Positions 55,675 through 64,000 of a stretch of 64,000 nt of DNA are shown one piece after another. The position numbers were made by a program, and so were the translations under genes. The notes below the pieces were generated by a model. That model did no database searches. It was not told the DNA's origin and worked only from the letters and a program-made list of their open reading frames with translations. The stretch's first letter is position 1. Every line of letters begins with the position of its first letter. The stretch covers positions 20,432 to 84,431 of the forward strand of contig JADNRV010000209.1 in NCBI GenBank assembly GCA_015499995.1, written 5' to 3'. The stretch is from Flammula alnicola (Eukaryota; Basidiomycota; Agaricomycetes; Agaricales; Strophariaceae).

Positions 55675-57574
55675 ATGGCCCCGATGTTCTCAAGCAACAC
55701 CCTCATCACTGGGGGGACCTTGATCCATGTTGAAAATCGTGGACAAATTTCCGAAGGTTAAGCTGAGGCAGTACTTATCTTGATTCTTGATCGTGAAATG
55801 GAACTTACGAGATCGATCTTTACACAGCTTTCAAGCTTCTTCATCGAAATATCGCCTCTGGGGCATTTCACAATTCCGATGAAAGGTTCGATCCGCCGAA
55901 GTGCCATCCTGGAACCCGTGTGGCCGTCATAAAGACGATCATGGACTGGGTGGAGAGCCTGGAGATATCATGTCCCATGCTCTGGCTACATGGTCCTGCA
56001 GGCGCAGGGAAATCTGCTATCGCACAGATGATTGCTGAACTCTGCTTTGAGCGACACAACCTCTTCGCCAGTTTTTTCTTCTCTCGATCAGCAAGCGATC
56101 GCAATAACGAGAGGAAACTCATCCTCACCATCGCATATCAGATGGCCTTGTCGATACCTTCTACTCGACCGCACATCGAGGAAGCCATCGAGCAAGATCT
56201 GGCTATATTCACCCGCTCACTAGAAGCCCAAGCCCAGCGCTTGATTATTTACCCCTTGCAACAGGCAAAGGCACTTAACCCCGATGTCTTTGCATCAGAC
56301 ACCCTACCACATCTAATTCTCATTGATGGCTTGGATGAATGTGCAGACGACGTAGTGCAGTTCCGCATTCTCGACCTTTTCTGTGGCATCATAGGCCAAC
56401 AAGACGCCATACCTTTCATCGTGTTCATTGCGAGTCGACCGGAAAGGCACATTCGCAGCATGTTCGACTGCGGGGATCTTAATCATCTGACCACACGCAT
56501 CGGCTTAGATTCATCCTTCCAACCTGACGCAGACATCCGACTGTTCTTGACAGAGAAATTCGACGAGATCAAGAGCACACACCCGTTCAAGCGATTGATC
56601 CCAAACCCAGACCTGTGGCCGTCCAAGGAGGTCATCGATATGCTCATCGAGAAATCTTCTGGGCAATTCATCCTTCCGTCCACGGTATCCAAGTACTTGC
56701 AGTCGCGTCGACATCGTCCTGATGAACGGCTCAAAATTATTTGCGGGATTTCGCGTTCTGCAAACGAAGCACCTTACGCCGCGTTAGATGCGCTCTATAT
56801 TCACATATTTTCGTCTGCCATGGATATAGCGTCGGCGCTTCGCATTATCGCATTGAAGTTGACGGGGGATGGCATAGTACTCCATTATCCCTACAAGGCG
56901 AACCCTTATTCTGACAACTACCTCAGTGTGTACTCGGAGCGCGTCGAACGTTTTTTGTCCTTTGAGCCAGGTACCATGGAATACTGTATGGCCGACCTTG
57001 AATCGATTATTGCGGTCGGAGCCCCGTATAACCCAGTGGGTTTCTTTCACGCTTCGCTCTCAGATTTCCTGCTGGACCGTTCTCGCTCTGGAGACTATCA
57101 TATCGACATCGCAGCGGCTCATGCAGAGTTTGCTATTTGCCATTTAAGACATCTTGAGCCCGAACGTAACTCCCTTTTCAAACAATACCATTAAAACACA
57201 AGTTAACGCTGTTAACAGAGCCCCGTTTTGGATCGCAAATGTTTATCAACTCCTGGGAGGGCTTGCTTCACCATCTCCCACCTGCAGAGCCTACTCCTGA
57301 ACTGCGTCAGGAGATTGAGGGGCTGAAGCACTCTATGGCCGTCCTCGACCGCTACGTCCATGCAGGAAAATACGACCACATCTCCGCCCAGTCCTTTGAT
57401 AAGCTGCTTACCGCCATCTGCTCGTCGGTACGTTTCATCATGAACTATGTATATACCCTCCACGGTGATGCTGACCATTAATAGAAGTTTCCAGACGCTC
57501 GTGAGCTGTCTGAAGAAATTCGTGTAGCTTTTGACGAGTACCAGAAATCGAAACCATCAAGCGCGGAATCGTGA
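55675..57574 (+). CDS. Short NACHT NTPase (NLR-like), frameshifted near its 3' end
   Basis: Exon 1 (55675-55756) starts MAPMFSSNTLITGGTLIHVE; intron 55757-55827; exon 2 from 55828. GAFHNSDERFDPPKCHPGTR leads into the NACHT domain: Walker A WLHGPAGAGKSAIAQMIAEL at about residues 70-89, Walker B LILIDGLDECAD and the sensor FIVFIASRPERHI. A winged-helix-like region follows, with HASLSDFLLDRSRSG. The frame stops at TAA 57192-57194, but family sequence continues one base out of frame (PLKHKLTLLTEPRFGSQMF, SWEGLLHHLPPAEP), then intron 57428-57484 and KFPDARELSEEI to TGA 57574. So either a late frameshift removed about 110 residues or one base is wrong. There are no WD40, TPR or ankyrin repeats. The N-terminal GG-containing segment is typical of Agaricomycete NACHT proteins. 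STAND NTPases of this kind act as switch proteins in fungal self/non-self recognition. Confidence 0.85.
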
Positions 57575-57987
57575 AAAACTTTTCTATTCGGCGTTTCTGA
57601 CTCTGGTATTTCCCATTGACGCAACTACATTGGATCTTTGCAAATCACGGCGCACCGTCAAATGTTTGTGCGGACCCGGCTGACCACCACTTCGTTCGAC
57701 CAGCATCGTACAGCATCTGCTCGCCAATTGCTAGAGTAGACATTTGAGCGATATTCGACAACCCATTAATATTTGCATTCAGATTGGAATCGTAAAATAG
57801 AGTGAAAGAGGTGTAATATGTGAAGTACAAGCAGTAATTGAAGGAAGAACTCGAAATTTATGTGTGTAAATGATGATGGATTCAAAATGGTAGGACAGTA
57901 ACTCCCGCATTGATTGATCGACAAATGTATTCATAGAAACCCAGGGGCCTGAAGTTAAAAGACCCCTTAATCCTTGCGAGGTCTTTC
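57575..57987. other. Spacer between converging genes
   Basis: 3' ends of the NACHT and RAM2 genes face each other here; nothing else seen. Confidence 0.5.
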
Positions 57988-59640
57988 TCAACCCCGAGCC
58001 GCCAGTGCTTGGTGCGCATCGCGGATGCGGTGTTCCCAGTATCTGTTTCGAGTCAAATCAGAACAACGATACAAGTATATGTAGGTAAATCAGCAAACCC
58101 ACTTTTTCCGGATCGCATCGTGCTCGTTCGCAAGGCTCTTCCACATCTGCAAATTCGGCCATTAAAAATTAATGTAATAGCCAGCCATCGAAACAACACA
58201 CCTCAACAGCCCTTTCCACTTTCTCTCTCGCTTTCACCGGCGCGGCCTTTACCTCAGCGACAGCCTCAGCTTCCCAGATATCCGCCATGAACTCCATCGC
58301 CTGCACACATGGCAGCTCCGCCTCCGCGCTCGGAGGGGGGTTGTCCAGGTCCACGATATCTCGCTTCTCGGGGGGGGTTCCGAGCTCGGCGCCGCGCGGA
58401 AATGCGTATGGACGAACAAAGTCCTGCACGGATGCGAAGGGCGTGCTGGTGTACGTGAGCAGCCCCCGTAGGTAGTTCCACGCGGACGGGTTGGACGGCG
58501 CGAGTGAGATACTTTGTTTCGTGTATCTGTCCGCCAGTGGCGTATTATGCATCAAATCACGATTTAGGGGCAAGAGAAGAGGCAGGGCAGGACAGGACGT
58601 ACATCAACTCCCGTCTAAACAGCCTCTCCTTCTCGTTCTCCTGCGCAATCGGTCCACGGCACCCGAAGACGACGAAGAAGCGGTGGTGCCACGCCGAGTT
58701 GTTCCGCACGTCATGTGTGAGCATGGCATCGACAAAGTCGAGCTCGGCGGCCCAGATCGCGTCTGCCTCCTCCACTGTCGAGTCGTCGTTGTCTTCGTTC
58801 GTCGCTGCCCCTGGTCCGTAGCATGAGGCCAGCAGCCACTGGCGATAGCTCCATGTGTGGTAGTTCTTCGCGTCGACCTCCAGGCTGCGTTTGATGAAGG
58901 CGAGTTCCCTCGCAGGCTGCTTGGTGAGGGGGACGAGCAGGCGGCGGTGGTGCCAGACTTGGTAAGTCTTCAAGAATAGCACGGCGAGCTCGTCCATCAG
59001 GGAGAGTTCGGTCGCGAGGAGGCGCGGAAGGCCTTCACTGGCTTCTGGGGTTGGAGAGGAGGACAAAAGTGCTATGAGGGTTTCATAACGGTATTGCCTG
59101 GTTGATCGATAGATTAGAGAGACTAATTGGCAGAAGGAGAGAACGCACCATGCAGAGTAGTGTGCTGGGTTCTGTCGGATAATGTTCTCTGTCAGCTCGA
59201 GCACTCTGGGGCTCTTCTCGCCGGCTCTGACGATAGCACGGAAGTAATTTGTAGCATCTTTGTCTGACAGTAGGGGTTGATCATGTTAGCGTCCAGTAGA
59301 TCATGATAATGAGACAAAATAAGATATTCCACAATAGCCTTCGTGCGTCGTAACTTGCACCCCACTTGCCATTCGACTCCGACGAGGTTGAATACAGCAA
59401 GATGGCTATTTCGCGGCGTCAGGCCGCAAAGATTCGTGATTTGTACCACGATTTCCAATGACTTCACTCCAAAGCCCAAATTTCCCGCAAATTCATGAAT
59501 ACAAAGGGACACTCACATTCCGCCGTGTAAAAGATAGGCGCGATGGGGTTGGCATCCTCATACTGCTCCAATGGTTGCACATCGGCCCAATCTGCGCGCT
59601 CAGAGAACAGGGGTACATCGTCGTCAGGCGAAGAGACCAT
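57988..59640 (-). CDS. RAM2: Protein farnesyl/geranylgeranyltransferase type I alpha subunit
   Basis: Six exons (59640-59517, 59263-59149, 59097-58603, 58526-58202, 58146-58103, 58042-57988) give 385 residues, all in phase. The start is MVSSPDDDVPLFSERADWAD, then NPIAPIFYTAEYKDATNYF and SPRVLELTENIIRQNPAHYS. PPTA repeats follow: AHYSAWQYRYETL, TYQVWHHRRLLV, NYHTWSYRQWLL, RNNSAWHHRFFVV and NPSAWNYLRGLL, ending WEHRIRDAHQALAARG. The alpha subunit pairs with separate beta subunits to prenylate CaaX cysteines of Ras, Rho and mating pheromones. The first intron (253 nt) is four to five times longer than the others. Intact core gene. Confidence 0.94.
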
Positions 59641-59987
59641 CGTAGAAATCGGCAAAGTTTGATAAAAACCCGAATATTGAGGTGGTGGAGGTTTAGTTGG
59701 AGAAATGGTTCGAGAGTCTTACGTTGGGTTCACCGAACAAGAGGAACAAAAGGGAGATGATGATCAGCCTTTCACGGGCCGGCGATACCGGAAGCCCTTT
59801 GCCAAATAACCGCACATAAATCACAATTCTTGGGGGCCGTTGAATTCTTGAATCTCTACAACCTTCGATGACTGTTGGACAAAAAGACCAATTCAATGGT
59901 ATTATTGCACGATAACCATGCTGATTCCGAATCAAAACCACCAAAAATTCTGCTTATTTCGATTCGTCTCATTGGTGCAAGAGCTGC

Positions 59988-60221
59988 TCAGGCGACACTC
60001 ACCTGCTTGCTATCCGCCTGCATGCCATATGCGCCAGCGCAGTTATTGGATTCGCGTCTTTTTTGATTCCAGGTCCATGCAAACCTCATCATATTAATCG
60101 TGTAATACGCTGCAAGAAGCATGTTGAGTTTCGGAGGTACGAACCACAACCATCTCTTTCCAGCCGTGGCCTCGCCAAATAACTTGTTGACATTTCTAGC
60201 CCAGGAATTGACGGCATTCAT
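59988..60221 (-). CDS. Small hypothetical protein, 3' end unresolved
   Basis: Begins MNAVNSWARNVNKLFGEATA, then a likely single membrane-associated segment (KLNMLLAAYYTINMMRFAW) and SNNCAGAYGMQADSKQ. A GTGAGT at the end of the frame suggests an intron and a further short exon before 59940. No family recognised. The start is clear, and the 5' side faces another small frame at 60306 (+, MDGEPGQPEYDTFWRLYNAS) that may be a divergent gene. Confidence 0.45.
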   Translation of the reverse strand: MNAVNSWARNVNKLFGEATAGKRWLWFVPPKLNMLLAAYYTINMMRFAWTWNQKRRESNNCAGAYGMQADSKQVSVA

Positions 60222-60930
60222 CGCTTGTCCCCATGACAGTGGCCCATGACTGGGCGTATTTTCGACTTCTGAGTGTGAATCTGAGTCTCCCTCTCAGTCT
60301 CCGCGCGATGGACGGCGAGCCTGGGCAGCCGGAATACGACACGTTTTGGCGTTTGTATAACGCTTCAGTTAAGGTTCGTCCCTTGAAATCACTTCGATCT
60401 GCGCATTGGGGACCTTTTCGAGTGAAGATTTATCCGCTGAAATTAACTTCTGTCCCAACGGTTTAGGAAGCCTTGGGGATATTGCCTGAAAGGAATGAAC
60501 ATCTCGGCATCCGACCAAAAATAGCGCTCTTGAAAACAAGAACCCCAAAAACCGCTCATCGATTAACCGATGAATGTGAATGAGGCTTCCATGCGTGGCG
60601 TCACACTAATGCCGTACGTGTATATGGCCAATGGCGTTTGAGATTTATAGAAGAAGGGCAGTCCAAGTCATCGGACCTTCCCATCTCTTCCTAAAGCCCT
60701 ATCGCCAATTCTCGCAACAATTCATCCAACGCCCAGAACCCGATGGACGAAGATCTAGTTGCAAGGTTTGCATACCATTGAGCTTTGAGCGCTCGAGTCA
60801 AATTTCACACCGCCCACAGTTCACCGCGAACTCAAAAACGAGAAACGCAAACGTCTATTACTCAGGATCGGTGCGTCGTGCCCAGTAATTTTAAGGACGC
60901 TGTGCTAAACAACCTCACAGTAAAATATAT
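60222..60930. other. Intergenic, with a small plus-strand frame
   Basis: A frame from ATG 60306 (MDGEPGQPEYDTFWRLYNAS) is short and followed by GTTCGT; it is not supported further. The 3' half leads to the TPR-CHAT start and has no gene. Confidence 0.4.
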
Positions 60931-63900
60931 ATGGCCAGTAAGGATTTCGATCATAAAGCATTTGCACATACGTTCTCATCTTCTTCAGACGTGGTAATAG
61001 AGTGCCTACAAGCTGGTGCTGAGCACTCTGTTCTCGATACCCTCGAAATCCGGGTTGATGATCGCGTGGCGGAGAATACAGGTGCCTTGCGTCTGGAAAA
61101 AGTTTCGCAAACAAAGTGGAAGTACAAGGATACTATTGATCTGTGAGTTATTTCGACATTACACGTGCTTGTTCTCGACAAACCGTACGCCAGGGCTGTA
61201 AACGCAGATGGATTCAAGCTCGTCGCTCAATCAAAAGAGGCCGGTGATATAGGTCATATTTACCTGACGAGAGCCGAGTTAGGCGATTGGACGACGCGCA
61301 CGCCATTGCATGAAAGTAAGTGTATCATCTTATTAATAAACAGGCTGATTCTAACCTCACCGTAAAATTGCTAGAAATTACGCGCCAACTTGTGACTGAA
61401 GGCGAGAAGCCAACCCTGACACTGTCATTCGAGATTCTGTTCATTCCATCTGATAACACCAATGTGCTACGAGATCGTGATCAGCCATCTGAAGGTGTTT
61501 ACTGTTTACTGTTTCCACGAAATGTGGTAATGTTACTTACTTCTAATATTGATTTTGCAGCAGCCGTCGCCGACGAGCTTGAATTACAGTTCACCCAGAT
61601 TTCCACACTCCCAGACGACAATCCAGAAAAGCCTCGGGTGCTCAAGGAATGCGGAGATCGTTTCCTGCTCCGCTTTCGCCGCACGAGAAATGAACAAGAC
61701 TTCGACAAGTCTATCGTAGCCTTTGAGCGAGCTCTTCAGCTCGCAAGAACGGCGGATCCGAAGTTGGTGAATTTTATGCATACTTCTGGAATTATATATC
61801 AAGAGCGCTATGATGCGGGAGGAATGCTGTGTGATATCGATCGCACTATCTCTCTGTTTAAATATGTGGCGCAGGGGACACCTGATGCCCATCCAGACAT
61901 AGGAGACCGGCTACATATCCTAGGAAATGCGCTTTCCCGTCGCTTCGAACGCACGCAAGATCCACGGACATTTCTGAAGCAATATCAGCCCACCAAAAAG
62001 CTCTTCGCCTCACTCCCGAGGTCCACGCAAACCGGCCTAGATTCTTGGATAGCTTAGGGAATGCACTTCGACGCCGCTTCGAACGTATGGGAGATCTCCA
62101 CGACATTTCTGAAGCGGTATTGACCCACCAAAAATCTGTTGATCTCACTCCCGAAGGTCATCCAGACATGCCAGGACGGCTGAGCAGCTTAGGACGTGCA
62201 TTTTCCAGCCGCTTCGAACGCAATGGAAATCTCAGCGATATTTCTGAAGCGCTGTCAGCCCACCAAACCGCTGTCCGTCTCACTCCCGAGGGCCATGAAC
62301 TCGTGCCCAGACGCCTGAATGGCCTTGGAAATTCATTTCTCAGTCGTTTCGAACGTACAGGAGATCTCAGCGACATTGCCGAAGCGATATCAGTCTTCCA
62401 AAGGGCCGTTCAGCTCACTCCCCAGGATCACGCAGAAATGCCTGAATTGTTGAACAGCTTGGGAAATTCATTCTTCCGTCGCTTTGACCACAAAGGAAGT
62501 CTCAGTGACATTGCTGAAGCGATGACGATCTACCAGAAAGCTGTTCGCCTCACGCCCGAAGGTGACGCAAACATGCCTAGGTGGCTCAATAACGTGGGAA
62601 TTGCATTTCGGCGTCGCTTCGAACTCACGGGAGATCTCAAGGACCTCAATGAAGCGATATCAGCCCAGCAGAAAGCCGTTCAACTAGCTCCCAAGGACCA
62701 TGCAAACACACCTAGATGGTTGAATAGTCTCGGAAATTCCTTTTTAATTCGCTTCCAACGCACAGGAGATCTCGACGATATTTCTAAAGCGATATCAACC
62801 CACCAAACGGCCGTTCGTCTGACTCCTGAAGACCATGCAAACATGCCCGTACAGCTGAATAGCCTAGGCAATTCGTATTTTCGTCGCTTCGAACGCACAG
62901 GGGATCTCGCCGACATTTCTGAAGCCATATCGGCCCACCGTAAAGCCGTCAATCTCACCCCCGAGCGCCATGACGATAAGCCTCTGTGGCTGAATAACCT
63001 CGGAAATTCACTTCGGCATCGATTCATACGCACGGGAAACCTTATCGACCTTTCAGAAGCGATCTCAGCCCAGCAAAAATCCGTTCATCTCACTCCTGAG
63101 GGCCACGCAAACCTACCTCTACGTCTGAATAGCCTGGGAATTTCATTTCTGCGTCGCTTCAAACGCACCGGAGATGTCAGTGACATTTCTGAAGCGATAT
63201 CAGCCCACCAAAAAGCGGTTCATCTGACCCCAGAGGGACATGCAATCATGGCTGTCCGACTGAATAGCCTAGGAATTTCATTTTTAAGTCGTTTTGAATG
63301 CACAAAAGATATCAGCGACATTTGCGACGGGATATCAGCCCTCCAAAAATCCATTCGCCTCACTCCAAAGGGCCATCCAAATATACCTATCCAGTTGAAC
63401 AACCTAGGGACTTCACTTCAACGTCGCTTTGAACGATTGGAAGACTTTAATGATATTTCTGAAGCGATATCAATCTTCCAGCAAGCAGTCCATCTCACTC
63501 CCGCGGGCCATGCATATATGCCCGGTTTCCTGAATAACCTAGGATACTCCTTTCGACGTCGCTTCGAACGCACGGGAGATCTCGCTGACATTTCTGAAGC
63601 GATATCAGCCCAGCAAAAGGCCATTCAACTCACTCCAGAAGGCCATGCAAGCGCACCTGGACGGTTGAATAGCTTAGGAAATTCATTTATCAGTCGCTTC
63701 AAACAAACGGGAAATCCCACTGATGTGGCAGCGGCGACTCAAACTACCGTCTTGCTGCACTCGCTGTAACAGGTCCTCCCTCGTTACATTTGCACGCTGC
63801 CCAAACTTGGGCCGAGCAATCACAGACAATTGATCCACCGCAAGCCTTGGAAGCGTTCACTCGTGCTATTGAGCTCCTCTCCCAGGTGCAGGCATGGAGC

Positions 63901-64000
63901 AAACCATTCAGAAGCGCCACAGAAATCTTGTCGACATCTCCGATCTATCGACCGCAGCAGCAGCTTTTGCAACATCTCACGGAAGATATAACAAGGCTTT
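60931..64000 (+). pseudogene. TPR-CHAT gene, runs off the window, with three frameshifts
   Basis: ATG 60931 opens MASKDFDHKAFAHTFSSSSD and continues to the same C2-like N-terminus as the 44225-48834 gene (VVIECLQAGAEHSVLDTLEI, LRLEKVSQTKWKYKDT). Introns 61143-61193, 61316-61374 and 61495-61560 sit at homologous positions. About 16 TPR-like units of 45 residues follow. Net single-base shifts occur near 61960 (GATC-CACGGACATTT), 63745 (CAAACTACC, expected one more A) and 63885 (CAGGTGCAGG, expected GTT). Family sequence resumes each time, ending ATSHGRYNKA at 64000, before the linker and CHAT domain. Two shifts lie at homopolymers, so sequence error is possible; otherwise this is a recent pseudogene. 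Confidence 0.75.

Overview
The window is nuclear DNA from a filamentous basidiomycete, most likely an Agaricomycete. The evidence is many short introns (about 50-75 nt, GT...AG), eukaryotic housekeeping genes (RPF2, RAM2, NOSIP), and the expanded families typical of that class: NACHT/WD40 NLR-type genes, TPR-CHAT proteins, coiled-coil F-box proteins, KDZ transposases and Helitrons. No rRNA, tRNA or CRISPR feature was recognised.

Positions 1-28000 are dominated by mobile elements. A decayed, 5'-truncated KDZ transposase (1-2351) is followed by one arm of a long repeat family (about 2690-3490). Next is a Helitron with an intact 2524-residue Rep/PIF1-like protein carrying an unusual C-terminal cysteine-protease-like domain (3530-11104). 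Downstream lie broken, intron-containing fragments of a dynein intermediate chain and a PDR-type ABC transporter, consistent with gene capture. From 14667 to about 21553 is a 6.9-kb inverted-repeat element with arms of roughly 1.5 kb built from ~200-bp modules. Its GC-rich middle holds a set of perfect hairpins. Its right arm is interrupted by a 956-bp TIR element (20197-21152, TTGA target duplication) whose whole interior is a NACHT gene fragment. An NLR WD40 gene (21932-24112) has lost its NACHT part, carries a premature TGA, and is separated from its C-terminal exon (26350-26787) by about 2.2 kb of probable insertion.

Positions 28000-48900 hold ordinary genes mixed with decayed copies. These are a protein kinase with a long acidic N-terminus, a secreted isochorismatase-like hydrolase, an acidic protein with repeated KEN motifs, a CHAT-domain pseudogene, a coiled-coil F-box protein, a broken hemerythrin-like gene and a long TPR-CHAT gene.

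Positions 49900-64000 are the core-gene segment: NOSIP-like RING/U-box ligase, RPF2 ribosome factor, a small secreted protein, a short NACHT NTPase with a late frameshift, RAM2 (prenyltransferase alpha subunit), and a third TPR-CHAT gene that runs off the window end and has three frameshifts.

Three NACHT-type loci and three CHAT/TPR loci in 64 kb suggest an NLR/allorecognition-type accessory region shaped by transposons; this functional reading is inference. Several single-base indels, two of them at homopolymers, mean that some pseudogene calls could be assembly errors. Splice sites were placed by eye from GT/AG, reading phase and paralogue comparison, and may be off by a base or two.
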